A stretch of 64,000 bases of DNA from Natronolimnobius baerhuensis (GCF_002177135.1 NZ_MWPH01000004.1:124001-188000); one strand, 5' to 3'. Shown: positions 8,754 to 18,569, numbered from the stretch's first letter. Program-made: numbers and translations. Notes: a model not told the origin generated them from the sequence alone.

Positions 8754-10247
8754 ATGGCTGATGCAGAGCTAACGGTTCATACAGAGGCAGTTATCGGACA
8801 CGTTGATCCAGCGGTACACGGCCACTTCTCCGAACATCTCGGACGATGTATCTACGATGGGATCTGGCGACGTGACGGCGATGAGGAGGTCGGCTACCGC
8901 GAGGACGTGTTCCAACTGCTCAACGACATCGAACTGCCGGTGCTTCGCTGGCCCGGCGGCTGTTTCGCCGACGACTACCACTGGGAAGATGGGATCGGAC
9001 CGCGCGAGGACCGCCCACGCCGTCGCAACCTCTTCTGGGCGCAGGGACCCGAGGAACTACCCGAAGAATCGAACGCCTTCGGCACCGACGAGTTCCTCGA
9101 GTTCTGTGAGGAAATCGACACCGAACCCTACCTGGCTACGAACGTCGGGTCGGGCGACCCACAGGAAGCCGCCGACTGGGTCGAGTACTGTAACTACGAC
9201 GGCGACACGGAACTCGCCAACCGACGCCGCAAAAACGGACGCGAGGAACCCTACGACGTGAAATACTGGGGCATTGGGAACGAAAACTGGGGCTGTGGCG
9301 GCCAGATGACCCCTGAGCAGTACGCCGACGAGTATCGACGGTTCGCAACCTACGTCGGCACCACGGACAACCTGATGCTCGATCATGACCTCGAACTCAT
9401 CGCCTGCGGGTTCGAACAACACGAGTGGAACCGGCGCTTCCTAGAAAAGGTCAACGACTCGCCGTGGGGCGTCGAGTTCCCACTCGACCACCTCACCTTC
9501 CACCACTACTACGGCCGGACGATGAGCGTCTCCGAGGCCGACGAGGACGACTACGATACGTTCCTCGCGGACGCCCTCGAGATGAGCGACCACATCGAGA
9601 CCATTGCGGGAGCCATCGACGCCGTCGCGACGACCCGTGACATCGGCGTTATCGTTGACGAGTGGGGGGCCTGGCACGTCGAAGCGACGGCCGACAACGG
9701 CCTCGAGCAGCCCGGCACCGTCCTCGATGCGCTCTCGGCCGCGGCGGCGCTCGACATCTTCAATCACCACAGCGACGTGGTGACGATGACGAACATCGCC
9801 CAGACGGTCAACGTCCTCCAGTGTCTCGTCGAAACCGACGACGACGAGGCCTGGGCGCGCCCGACCTACCACGTCTTCGATGCCTACGCGCCACACCAGG
9901 ACAACGACGCCGTCCAGACGACGGTCACGACACCGTCGCGCGACCTCGAGGACGACCGGGACCTGCCGCTGGTCCAGGGGTCGGCATCAACCGACGGCGA
10001 CGAGACGTTCATCTCGCTGACGAACCTCGACTGCCGCGAGGCACAGACGGTCGACGTGCGTGTCGAAGGCGCAACGCCCGACTCGGTCGAGGCAACATTG
10101 CTGTTCGCTGACAACGATCCAAAGACCGAGGTCGGCCCCGACAACGCCGACGAGTTCGAGCCAGAACCAACCGACGTCGACGTCGACGGGAACACGATTT
10201 CCGTCGACCTGCCGCCAGCGACAGTCGCGACGCTCGAGATGACCTGA
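8754..10247 (+). CDS. GH51 alpha-L-arabinofuranosidase
   Basis: Removes terminal alpha-L-arabinofuranose from arabinan or arabinoxylan oligosaccharides. The 497-residue product has the (beta/alpha)8 barrel of GH51 followed by a C-terminal beta-sandwich. The acid/base glutamate is E177 in GIGNENWGCGG and the nucleophile is E303 in VDEWGAWH; family landmarks RWPGGCFADDYHW and LTFHHYYG are also present. I chose ATG 8754 because a TATA-like box lies 27 nt upstream; an in-frame ATG at 8730 would add eight residues. There is no signal peptide, so it acts inside the cell on imported oligosaccharides, consistent with the ABC importer nearby. The family assignment is firm; the exact substrate is not shown. 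Confidence 0.93.
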   Translation: MADAELTVHTEAVIGHVDPAVHGHFSEHLGRCIYDGIWRRDGDEEVGYREDVFQLLNDIELPVLRWPGGCFADDYHWEDGIGPREDRPRRRNLFWAQGPEELPEESNAFGTDEFLEFCEEIDTEPYLATNVGSGDPQEAADWVEYCNYDGDTELANRRRKNGREEPYDVKYWGIGNENWGCGGQMTPEQYADEYRRFATYVGTTDNLMLDHDLELIACGFEQHEWNRRFLEKVNDSPWGVEFPLDHLTFHHYYGRTMSVSEADEDDYDTFLADALEMSDHIETIAGAIDAVATTRDIGVIVDEWGAWHVEATADNGLEQPGTVLDALSAAAALDIFNHHSDVVTMTNIAQTVNVLQCLVETDDDEAWARPTYHVFDAYAPHQDNDAVQTTVTTPSRDLEDDRDLPLVQGSASTDGDETFISLTNLDCREAQTVDVRVEGATPDSVEATLLFADNDPKTEVGPDNADEFEPEPTDVDVDGNTISVDLPPATVATLEMT

Positions 10248-10277
10248 TCCCAACACGGGGTTCGATGCGGTGAGTCT

Positions 10278-10315
10278 CGGGACACACAAATTGTGCTGGC
10301 ACACGTCGTGTCCCG
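10278..10315. repeat. Inverted repeat between convergent genes
   Basis: CGGGACAC (10278-10285) and GTGTCCCG (10308-10315) form a perfect 8 bp stem with a 22 nt loop. It lies between the convergent ends of the GH51 and dehydrogenase genes, so a bidirectional transcript end is possible. There is no obvious U-run. Confidence 0.35.
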
Positions 10316-10468
10316 TCGCGTTCTCGAGTCGCGAGCGGATCGAGGTCGCTGTTTCTTGGAGCCGATTCGACGCGCCCGTGAGCAACAGGAAATGAGACAA
10401 CGCGCCGGTGAGAACGGTGCTAACGATGTGTGGTGCCGAGGCCAGCGGTCAAAAAAGCGAACCGGGCC

Positions 10469-11512
10469 CTACGCGTGCAGTTCGCTGACGTCGAAGACGG
10501 GTTTGCAGGTGTCGCCGCCGAGGAAGGCGGTGAAGGCGTCGTCGGCCGACTCGAGCGAGTAGCGCTCGTCGATGAACGTTTCGCAGTCGACGGCACCGGA
10601 GGCAATCAGTCGCAGCGAGCGTTCGAAGTCTTCGTACATCGAGGCGTACGAACATTGCAGGTCGATTTCGGCGCGCACGAGCGGCGAATACGCCATCGTC
10701 GTTTCGCCGGTTTGGCCGACGAGGACGATTTGGCCGCCCTTGCGGACCTCGTCGACGGCCATCGTCAGCCCCGACGGGTGCCCCGTCGTATCGAAGACAA
10801 CGTCGTAGCCGATGCCATCCGTTCGTTCGTCGCGGATCTCCTCGAGGTCGTCTGTTTCGACGTTGATCGTGTCGAAGCCGAACTCCTCGGCGAGTGGCAG
10901 GCGGTAGTTGGTGTCCTGGCCGACGCCGGCGACAACGACCTCTCCGCCTTGGTCGCGGGCAATCTGTGCCGTCAGCTGTCCGATTGGGCCGGGGCCGGCG
11001 ACTAACACACGGTCGCCCGCGCCCACACGAGAGTTCTCGATGACTGCTCGAGCGGCGATACTGGTGGGTTCGACGACGGCGGCGTTACGCAGCGACACGT
11101 CGTCCGGTACGGGATGAAGTGCGCGCTCGGGGACGGTGACGTACTGGGTGTAGGCACCGTGGTGGTCGACGCCGGTAATGACGGCGTTCTGGCAGACGTT
11201 TTCCTCACCGATTTTGCACTGATAACACTCGCCACAGCCGCGAATTGGGCGTTCGACGATGCGGTCGCCAACGGCGTACTCGCTGACGTTGTCGCCGGTT
11301 TCGACGATTGTTCCCGCATACTCGTGACCGATAATCGTCGGCAGGTCCATCCGTTCGAAGGCGGATTTGAACTTGTAGATTCCGGCATCGCTACCACACA
11401 GTCCCGCGTGGGAAACCTCCACGAGTGCCTCGTCCGCACCCGGCTCGGGTTTGTCGACATCGAGCAGTTCCATCGCGCCGTTCGTTCGTTCCGTTTTTGC
11501 AAGTCCTCGCAT
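10469..11512 (-). CDS. Zinc-dependent medium-chain alcohol/sugar dehydrogenase
   Basis: NAD(P)-dependent oxidoreductase of 347 residues. The N-terminal GroES-like domain has catalytic zinc ligands C39 and H63-E64 (GHEYAG) and four structural-zinc cysteines C93, C96, C99 and C107. The Rossmann domain has GPGPIGQ near residue 170. The pattern is that of sorbitol, threonine and sugar-alcohol dehydrogenases. Placed between two glycosidase genes, it could oxidise L-arabinose or a derived polyol, but the characterised Haloferax L-arabinose dehydrogenase is from another family, so this is only a guess. A TATA-like box (11536-11542) lies 23 nt before the start. Confidence 0.88.
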   Translation of the reverse strand: MRGLAKTERTNGAMELLDVDKPEPGADEALVEVSHAGLCGSDAGIYKFKSAFERMDLPTIIGHEYAGTIVETGDNVSEYAVGDRIVERPIRGCGECYQCKIGEENVCQNAVITGVDHHGAYTQYVTVPERALHPVPDDVSLRNAAVVEPTSIAARAVIENSRVGAGDRVLVAGPGPIGQLTAQIARDQGGEVVVAGVGQDTNYRLPLAEEFGFDTINVETDDLEEIRDERTDGIGYDVVFDTTGHPSGLTMAVDEVRKGGQIVLVGQTGETTMAYSPLVRAEIDLQCSYASMYEDFERSLRLIASGAVDCETFIDERYSLESADDAFTAFLGGDTCKPVFDVSELHA

Positions 11513-11910
11513 AGCTCACCCTTTCGCAGACACGGTATAAAATCCTATGAAAACAGGATTGACAGATTTTCGGGTGACGTCGACGGTGTCTGCTGCTGTG
11601 ATTGAGCGTTTGCACTCGATTGAGCCACCCAGCGCACGGAAACCGGACTCAGTTTCTGCTACCAATCGAAACGACCGTTTCTTTTGAAGAAAACGGTCGA
11701 AATTCGCCAGTGTGCTCCGTCTGTAGCAGGCCGATCCCGTGACACCATCTGCCATAGATTACAGTAGTACAAGCGTAATCATTAGTTGGCGTCGAGCTAC
11801 GTTTCTCATTAAGGAACGAATGTGAGGGGTCGATGATAATGGATTCGGGACATCGCGCAGGTGGGTGTCGGATGCTGAAGATTTAACCGCCGTCGAGCAG
11901 ACACCCTGCT
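11513..11910. promoter_or_regulatory. Divergent regulatory region between dehydrogenase and GH2 genes
   Basis: This 398 bp region has a leftward TATA-like box at 11536-11542 and a rightward one (TTTAAC, 11882-11887) 23 nt before the GH2 start. In between is a strong inverted repeat with 9 bp arms, CGACCGTTT (11672-11680) and AAACGGTCG (11691-11699). A weaker one has arms GATTAC (11757-11762) and GTAATC (11775-11780). No gene is apparent. Confidence 0.5.
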
Positions 11911-14619
11911 ATGGACGACAGCACCGGTCTCCGTCGGACCCGCTCGCTCGACGGCGAGTGGATGTTCGAGGTCGATCCCGACGGCATCGGCATGACTGAA
12001 GGCTGGCAAACGGAACTCGCGATGTGGCTCACCGAAGCGGATCCGGTCGACGTGCCCCACGTCTGGCAGGAAGATGACGGACTCCGCAGCTACACCGGAA
12101 CCGCGTGGTACAATCGGACGGTCGAAGTTGACGCGACCGTACTCGAGTCGCGACGGACGTTCGTCGAGTTCGGCGCGGTCGATTACTGGACCTCCGTCTG
12201 GGTCAACGGCGAACTAGTGGGCGAGCATCGCGGCGGCTATCTCCCCTTCGAATTCGAGATCACCGATGCGGTCGCGTCTGGCGAGAACACGCTCACCGTC
12301 GCCGTTCACGACCCGCAGGACCTCTCCGAGATTCCACACGGCAAGCAGGGAGAGCCGTGGTACACACGCGTCAGCGGCATCTGGCAGTCAGTGGCGCTGT
12401 CGTTCCGTCCGGAGACACACGTTACCAGTGTGGCCGTGACGCCAGATCTCGAGGCGGATGCTGCACGCGTCGACCTCGAGATCGATGCGGGCGGACACAA
12501 CCCGGACGGCGTGCAGGCGACGGTCCGAGCATCTCGAGACGGCATGCTCGAGGCGCTCGAAATCGGTCCTATCGACGAGACGTTGACGCTGACGTTCGAC
12601 GAGCCGGCGTACTGGTCGCCCGACTCGCCAACGCTGTACGACCTCGAGGTTATACTCGAGGCCAACGGCCGGACCGTTGATCGCTACGAAGAGACGTTCG
12701 GCCTGCGGACAATCGAGCGCGACGAAGAGGGATTCAAACTCAACGGCGAGCCGATTCGCCTGCGAGGCGTCCTCGATGAGGGGTACTATCCGACGACGCT
12801 GTACCAACCCCCAGACGACGACACACTCGTCGACGACCTTGAGCGCATCTCTGCGCTTGGCTGTAATCTCGTTCGAACGCATCATCGGCCCACACACCCG
12901 GATTTTCTCGAGGTCGCAGACCGAAACGGGCTGCTCGTCTGGGAGGAAATCGCCAGTCCAGCCAAGTACACCGACCGGTCGAAGAACGAACTCCAGAACG
13001 AGTTGCGGGCACTCATCGAACGTGATTACAACCACCCGAGCGTCGTCATCTGGAGTCTCTACAACGAAGAGTGGGGAATCGGCCAGCACAGCACCGAGGA
13101 GACGCTCTGGACTGACGAGGCAAAACAGACGTATCTCGCCTCGCTCGTCGACACCGTCCGAGAGTGGGATCCCACGCGACTCGTCTGTGACAACTCGGGG
13201 TGGGCCCACGTCAAAACGGATCTCAACGACTACCATCGCCACTGTTTCAGTCCCGACCGGGCGACCGAGTGGACACGAAATCTCGAGCACGCGCTGGCTC
13301 ACCGGGCGGACAACTACGCGACCCGACGCTGGGACGACACTGACGCACCAGTTGTTATCTCGGAAGTCGGCGCCTGGGCGCTTCCCTCGCTTGCTGTCCT
13401 GCTCGAGCACTACGGCCGAGAGCCAGCCTGGTTTTCCCAGGAGTTCCTCGAGGAGGCGATGAACCGTCCGAGCGGTGTTCGAGAGCGATTCGTCGACACC
13501 GGACTCGAGGACGTCTTCGGGTCAATCGAAGACCTCGCGACGGCGTGGCAGGCCCGCGCTACACGCTCGCTTGCACACGTCGTGGGCGACCTGCGGACGC
13601 GCGAGGAGATCGACGGCTACGTGCTCTCGCAGTTGACCGACACCGAGTGGGAGTGTACCGGCCTGTATGACTATTGTCGCAACGGAAAGGCCGGAATCGA
13701 GACGCTCGCCGCGCTTAACCAGCCCGTCACGCTCGTCGCGACGCTTGAGGACCACACGGCCTGGACGGGCGACGAGTGCAGGCTCGAGGTCGCGCTGGTC
13801 AACGATTCTGATACCCCGGTGACTGAAACGCTCGAGTGGGAGTGGCTGGACGAGACTGGCAGTCAACAGGTGACGGCACCACCGCACTCGGTCGTCGAGA
13901 GTGACCCAATCACGCTCTCGGTGCCCCAAACTGAGGGCGTCCGTACGGAACAGGTGACCGTTCGCGGGACCGAGACCGGCCATTCCAGAACGGAGTCACT
14001 TACCATCGTTTCGTCCGCGATAGCGCCCCCGAGTGAGCTGACCGTGTTCGCAACGGGACCACTTGGCTCGCAACTTGCACGAGCCGGACTCGAGGTGACC
14101 CATCAGTTCTCCCCGAACGTGGATATTGCCTTTGTCACGGCCGTCACCGACGAGATTCTCGAGTTCGTCGAGAAAGGTGGGACTGCCGTGCAGGTGCCCG
14201 ACCAGCACGGTGAACTGGACGCAAACGACGTCTTCGAGACTCGAGCGGTACCCCAAACCGACAGCCGGACCAACACGGTCTCGTTTTACTATCAGGATTC
14301 ACCGCTGCTGGCTGGTCTCTGTTCGGACCCTGCGCTCGGCTGGGAGTTCGAGGCGGCCTACCCCTACGACCTCGTGACGGACCTCGAACCCGAGACAGAC
14401 ACCGTCCACGTCGGCGCCGTTCGTGGGTGGCTCGCAGACTGGGCCAGTCCGCTGCTCGAGCGGTCGGTCGGTGACGGCCGACTCGTTGCGTGTTCGTTCC
14501 GCGTCCAGACGACGCTTGGCTCACACCCCGTGGTGACGGCGCTGCTGTATCGACTCCTCGAGTCGCTGCACGAGGACACAGTCGCTAGCGAGGACATTTC
14601 CTCGGCATCTCGAGAGTAA
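11911..14619 (+). CDS. GH2-family glycoside hydrolase (beta-galactosidase/glucuronidase-like)
   Basis: Retaining glycosidase of 902 residues. The order is a sugar-binding jelly-roll domain (about 10-170, with the HVWQ and YRG-type motifs), an immunoglobulin-like domain (about 170-270), and a TIM barrel from about 270. The acid/base is E386 in WSLYNEEWG and the nucleophile is E485 in VISEVGAW. The C-terminal 300 residues include a second beta-sandwich and a region resembling a glutamine-amidotransferase-like or unknown accessory fold. It has no signal peptide, so it is cytoplasmic. Together with GH51 and GH127 it would remove galactose or other side-chain sugars from plant glycans. The exact sugar cannot be told from sequence alone. 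Confidence 0.88.
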   Translation: MDDSTGLRRTRSLDGEWMFEVDPDGIGMTEGWQTELAMWLTEADPVDVPHVWQEDDGLRSYTGTAWYNRTVEVDATVLESRRTFVEFGAVDYWTSVWVNGELVGEHRGGYLPFEFEITDAVASGENTLTVAVHDPQDLSEIPHGKQGEPWYTRVSGIWQSVALSFRPETHVTSVAVTPDLEADAARVDLEIDAGGHNPDGVQATVRASRDGMLEALEIGPIDETLTLTFDEPAYWSPDSPTLYDLEVILEANGRTVDRYEETFGLRTIERDEEGFKLNGEPIRLRGVLDEGYYPTTLYQPPDDDTLVDDLERISALGCNLVRTHHRPTHPDFLEVADRNGLLVWEEIASPAKYTDRSKNELQNELRALIERDYNHPSVVIWSLYNEEWGIGQHSTEETLWTDEAKQTYLASLVDTVREWDPTRLVCDNSGWAHVKTDLNDYHRHCFSPDRATEWTRNLEHALAHRADNYATRRWDDTDAPVVISEVGAWALPSLAVLLEHYGREPAWFSQEFLEEAMNRPSGVRERFVDTGLEDVFGSIEDLATAWQARATRSLAHVVGDLRTREEIDGYVLSQLTDTEWECTGLYDYCRNGKAGIETLAALNQPVTLVATLEDHTAWTGDECRLEVALVNDSDTPVTETLEWEWLDETGSQQVTAPPHSVVESDPITLSVPQTEGVRTEQVTVRGTETGHSRTESLTIVSSAIAPPSELTVFATGPLGSQLARAGLEVTHQFSPNVDIAFVTAVTDEILEFVEKGGTAVQVPDQHGELDANDVFETRAVPQTDSRTNTVSFYYQDSPLLAGLCSDPALGWEFEAAYPYDLVTDLEPETDTVHVGAVRGWLADWASPLLERSVGDGRLVACSFRVQTTLGSHPVVTALLYRLLESLHEDTVASEDISSASRE

Positions 14620-14690
14620 CGCGACCCGGCCCCACGCGTTCGGAGACAGTCGGAACAATCTATATGAGGGGGCGTGTGTAAGTACCAGTC

Positions 14691-15455
14691 ATGGCGAAGT
14701 CAGAGTCATCCGTCCGGTCAGTGAGTCGGACGTTCGCAATCCTCGAAGTGATTCAGGAACTCGATGGGGCGAGCGTCTCGGAAATCGCCGACCGAGTCGA
14801 TATCGGCCAGAGTGCCGTCTACAACTACCTCACGACCCTCTCGAGAGAGGAGTACGTCGACAAAGTCGGCGACGAGTACCACCTTGGCCTCTCGTTTTTC
14901 GGACTTGGGGCACACGCGCGCAACCGGACGCCGATCTACGATACGGCCCAACCACAGGTCGACGAACTCGCGGAGAAAACCGGCCATCTGGTCACGCTCT
15001 GTATCGAAACCGACGGCGTCGGCACCTATCTCTACCAGTCTCGAGGCGAGAACGGAATCGACATCGACGTCCACGAGGGGGAGCCAGTTCCACTCCATAG
15101 CACCGCACTCGGCAAGGCGATCCTCGCGTTTCGGCCGCGAGAGGACGTCGATGCCATACTCGACCAGCACGGCCTGCCAGCCTCGACAGCACACACGATT
15201 ACCGACCGCGAGGAACTGTACACCGAACTCGAGGAAATCCGCGACCGCCAGTATGCAATCAGTCAAGAGGAGTGGCGAAACGGCCTTCGTTCGCTCGCAG
15301 TTCCCATTTCCGATGCACACGGCCGAAGCATCGCCGCCGTCGGCATCGCCTGCCCGGTGTACTGGAACGACGACACCACCGACTTCGATGACGACCTCCT
15401 GCAGGCCGTGCTCGGAACGGCGAACGTGATCGAACTCGAGCACAATTATGCCTAA
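14691..15455 (+). CDS. IclR-family transcriptional regulator
   Basis: The 254-residue product has an N-terminal winged HTH (ASVSEIADRVDIGQSAVYNYLTTL, residues about 27-50; only its core is quoted as IGQSAVYNYL) and the IclR effector-binding domain. A TATA-like TATATG at 14661-14666 lies 24 nt before the ATG, consistent with a leaderless transcript. It stands just upstream of the GH127 gene and downstream of the GH2 gene on the same strand, so it probably controls these glycosidase genes in response to a sugar or its breakdown product. It is a paralogue of the IclR half of the fusion at 6332-8446. Confidence 0.9.
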   Translation: MAKSESSVRSVSRTFAILEVIQELDGASVSEIADRVDIGQSAVYNYLTTLSREEYVDKVGDEYHLGLSFFGLGAHARNRTPIYDTAQPQVDELAEKTGHLVTLCIETDGVGTYLYQSRGENGIDIDVHEGEPVPLHSTALGKAILAFRPREDVDAILDQHGLPASTAHTITDREELYTELEEIRDRQYAISQEEWRNGLRSLAVPISDAHGRSIAAVGIACPVYWNDDTTDFDDDLLQAVLGTANVIELEHNYA

Positions 15456-15505
15456 GCGAGGCCCAGTCAGGACGCACACGTACCCGCCAGCCCTCGAGAC
15501 CGGTA

Positions 15506-15531
15506 TCTCTATACGCCTGTGTGACACAGGC
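15506..15531 (+). promoter_or_regulatory. GH127 promoter with a 17 bp palindromic operator
   Basis: A TATA-like TCTCTATAC (15506-15514) is followed at once by a perfect palindrome with a one-base centre, GCCTGTGTGACACAGGC (15515-15531), ending 13 bp before the ATG at 15545. A regulator bound there would block the initiation site. The IclR protein encoded just upstream is the obvious candidate; this is inferred from position only. Confidence 0.6.
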
Positions 15532-15544
15532 GCATTCGATTGCT

Positions 15545-17461
15545 ATGCGACAGATGGAGCCAGTCGAACCCACAGCGGTCACACTCGACGACGAGTTCTG
15601 GAACCCCCGCCTCGAGACGAATCGCGAGGTCACAATCGAGTATCAGTACGACCAACTCGAGTCGAGTGGCTGTCTCGAGAACTTTCGGCGGGCCGCCAAC
15701 GGCGAAACGGGCGGCTTCGAGGGCATGTGGTTCGCCGACTCAGACGCCTACAAGTGGCTCGAGGCTGCCAGTTACGTGCTCGCGACGACTGACGAGCCGG
15801 ACCCCGAACTCGCGGATCGAGTTGCCGACGTCATCGACCTCGTCGCCGCCGCACAGGACGAAGACGGCTATCTCAACACCTACTTCACGCTCGAGGAACC
15901 CGACAAGCGCTGGACGAACCTTAATATGCTCCACGAGTTGTACTGTGCGGGCCATCTCATCGAGGCCGCCGTTGCCCACCACCGCGCGACGGGTGATGAA
16001 TCGCTGCTTGAGGTGGCGACGGCGTTCGCGGACCACATCGACGACGTGTTTCCGGACCGGATCGATGGTGCACCCGGCCACCAAGAGATCGAACTCGCGC
16101 TCGTGAAACTCGCCCGCGTGACTGGCGAGGAACGCTACGTCGACCTCGCGGCGTACTTCGTCGAGATTCGCGGCCACGACGACCGCCTCGAGTGGGAGTT
16201 AGCCAACCCCGAAGACATTGCGGGGTACGACCCCGGCGGCGATGGGATCGTCGAAGGAGCCCGCGGCGTATTCTGGGAGGACGGCGAGTACGACGGGTCC
16301 TACGCGCAAGCGCACGCGCCATTCGAAGACCAGGAAGCCGTCGAGGGCCATGCCGTCCGCGCGATGTACTTTTTCGCTGGTGTCGCGGACGTCGCCGCTG
16401 AAACTGGGGACGAAGCGTTGCTCACACACCTCGAGCGACTTTGGGAGAACATGACGACGAAGCGGCTGTACATCACGGGTGGCATCGGCTCGGCCCACGA
16501 GGGCGAGCGCTTTACTGAGGACTACGACCTGCCGAACGAGACGGCCTACGCCGAGACGTGTGCAGCAATTGGAAGCATCTTCTGGAACCAGCGCATGCTC
16601 GAGTTGACCGGCGAGCCGAAGTACGCCGACTTGATCGAACGAACGCTGTACAACGGCGTCCTCGCGGGCGTCTCACTCGACGGTACGGAGTTTTTCTACG
16701 ACAATCGCCTCGCAAGCGACGGCAGTCACAGTCGGTCGGGCTGGTTCCACTGTGCGTGCTGTCCGCCGAACGTCGCCCGCCTCTTTGCCTCGCTCGGGCG
16801 CTATCTGTACACTGTCGACGGTCGCGACTGCTACGTCAATCAGTACATCGGCGGGACAGCATCGGTCGCGCTCGAGGAGGACGACCTCACGCTCACTCAG
16901 GAGACAGCCCTTCCCTGGGAGGGCGACGTGACACTCGAGGTCACCGCCCCGGAACCGACGACTGCGACCCTCCATCTTCGCATTCCGGAGTGGTGTGACG
17001 ACGCCTCGATCACGGTCAACGGCGAGATCGTTTCGACCGCCGACGAGAGCTACGTCTCGCTCGAGCGAACGTGGGACGACGACCGGATCGCGGCCACATT
17101 CGAGCACTCAACAACGGTTGTAGAGGGACATCCGGCCGTCGCCGCAACTGCCGGCCGCGTGGCGATTACGCGCGGCCCACTCGTCTACTGTCTCGAGGCC
17201 ACCGACAACGACCGACCGATTCATCAGTACCACATCGATGCGACAACCGAGTTCACGTCGACACACCGCGCAGGCCTCCTCGATGGTGTCACCGTTCTCG
17301 AAGCCGATGCGACTGTCCCCTCACTCGAGGGCTGGGACAGAACTCTGTACCGGCCGGCCGAGGCGTCCTCGAACACGATCACACCGCTGACAGCAATTCC
17401 GTACTACGCGTGGGATAACCGAGATGCTGGTCCGATGCGTGTCTGGCTCGAGGCACAATAG
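15545..17461 (+). CDS. GH127 beta-L-arabinofuranosidase
   Basis: Removes beta-L-arabinofuranose, for example from hydroxyproline-linked arabino-oligosaccharides of plant extensins. The 638-residue product matches the GH127 plan: an (alpha/alpha)6 barrel then beta-sandwich domains. The zinc site and cysteine nucleophile of the family are visible as E337 and C339 (YAETCAAIG) and C405-C406 in FHCACCPPNVAR, where C405 is the expected nucleophile. I chose the ATG at 15545 because an upstream in-frame start would lie inside the palindromic operator and too near the TATA-like box. There is no signal peptide. The family assignment is strong and the activity follows from the conserved site. Confidence 0.92.
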   Translation: MRQMEPVEPTAVTLDDEFWNPRLETNREVTIEYQYDQLESSGCLENFRRAANGETGGFEGMWFADSDAYKWLEAASYVLATTDEPDPELADRVADVIDLVAAAQDEDGYLNTYFTLEEPDKRWTNLNMLHELYCAGHLIEAAVAHHRATGDESLLEVATAFADHIDDVFPDRIDGAPGHQEIELALVKLARVTGEERYVDLAAYFVEIRGHDDRLEWELANPEDIAGYDPGGDGIVEGARGVFWEDGEYDGSYAQAHAPFEDQEAVEGHAVRAMYFFAGVADVAAETGDEALLTHLERLWENMTTKRLYITGGIGSAHEGERFTEDYDLPNETAYAETCAAIGSIFWNQRMLELTGEPKYADLIERTLYNGVLAGVSLDGTEFFYDNRLASDGSHSRSGWFHCACCPPNVARLFASLGRYLYTVDGRDCYVNQYIGGTASVALEEDDLTLTQETALPWEGDVTLEVTAPEPTTATLHLRIPEWCDDASITVNGEIVSTADESYVSLERTWDDDRIAATFEHSTTVVEGHPAVAATAGRVAITRGPLVYCLEATDNDRPIHQYHIDATTEFTSTHRAGLLDGVTVLEADATVPSLEGWDRTLYRPAEASSNTITPLTAIPYYAWDNRDAGPMRVWLEAQ

Positions 17462-18281
17462 TACTGACTATGATGAGTTTTATCGATGGGTAGTATTGTT
17501 CATATCGTGGAATTATGAATGGCCCCATGATGAGTTGTATGGTATTTGATAGTGAGAGTATGACTCAAGTAGTGCTGGTGAATTGGGTATTGTACTAGCT
17601 ATCGATGTAGTCTTTAGATTATGTGGTCAAGTAGCAACAGCTAATGATCAAAATGAAATAACTGTGTGAACTGCCCCCTATATGAACGGATGTGAAATAG
17701 TTACGCCCTCACTGCAGAATTGAACAAGAAGAACAATATAGGTGCGCATTTCAAGCTATGAAATACATAGATTGATAGGTATATCGTTCGTAACAGATCG
17801 GCAGTTGATCAGTCTGCCTCGAGCATTCGACTCTGCTCTGTCAATCTGTGAGTGATAATTACAACCAAATCAAACAGATCAGACGCAACCGGTGTCAATA
17901 CCCGAAACATATCACTTCTATAGGGTCGTGGCACTGCGATGATTACAGTCCGTTCCATGGCAAGTCAGAATCACTAGTCCCCAATGGAATAACGAATCTG
18001 ATACACAAAATGGCTATTTCTTCCGAACACTCTCTCCAAATATTATCAAACCAGATCTAATACAGAACGGATGGCTCGAGCCAAAGTGAATGTACACGCC
18101 CCAAATCGGTCATATCGAATGGTGAGTTGCGTTACTCCGAATTTCAGAAATAACTCACCAGTAGCTCGAGATGTCGATTCAACGTGTAGTCTGACGTGGA
18201 GAGAGGTGATCGAATGAGTGGCGGAAACCCGAACTGGTTCCGGAACTATTATCTACTTTCCTTACTTGTACTACGGTAGAT
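17462..18281. other. Gene-free AT-rich stretch
   Basis: About 820 bp with visibly lower GC than the flanking genes and no convincing coding frame; the longest frame (17848-18060) is basic and Ser/Asn/Ile-rich, unlike haloarchaeal proteins. It contains an inverted repeat GGTGAGTT (18121-18128) / AACTCACC (18152-18159). Just before the PadR start, ATCTAC (18251-18256) and GTAGAT (18276-18281) form another, which could be an autoregulatory site. It may be decayed mobile DNA. Confidence 0.45.
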
Positions 18282-18569
18282 ATGTACGATCTCACGGGAT
18301 TCCAGCGCGACCTGCTGTACACGATTGCCGGCCAAGACGAACCACACGGTCTCGCGATCAAAGACGAACTCGAGGACTATTACGAGAAAGAGATCCACCA
18401 CGGACGGCTGTATCCAAACCTCGATACAATCGTCGACAAAGGTCTCGTCGAGAAGGGCCAGGAAGACCGCCGAACGAACTTCTATACGCTCACCCGTCGC
18501 GGCCAGCGTGAAATCGAAGCCCGCCGTGACTGGGAAGAGCAGTACGTTTCCGAACTCCTCTCGGAGTAA
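18282..18569 (+). CDS. PadR-family winged-helix regulator
   Basis: The 95-residue product opens MYDLTGFQRDLLYTIAG, the standard start of haloarchaeal PadR-like proteins, then shows the winged-helix core (GRLYPNLDTIVDKGLVEKG) and a beta-wing (DRRTNFYTLTRRG). It ends with a short acidic helix. It converges with the VOC protein gene. Its target is unknown; a small inverted repeat touching its own start suggests autoregulation. Confidence 0.9.
   Translation: MYDLTGFQRDLLYTIAGQDEPHGLAIKDELEDYYEKEIHHGRLYPNLDTIVDKGLVEKGQEDRRTNFYTLTRRGQREIEARRDWEEQYVSELLSE

Noticed and set aside
12388-13410. A 340-codon minus-strand frame inside the first GH2 gene
   Set aside because: It lies opposite the catalytic barrel and has no recognisable domain.
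17848-18060. A 70-codon frame in the AT-rich gap
   Set aside because: It is basic and Ser/Asn/Ile-rich, unlike haloarchaeal proteins, and has no family resemblance.
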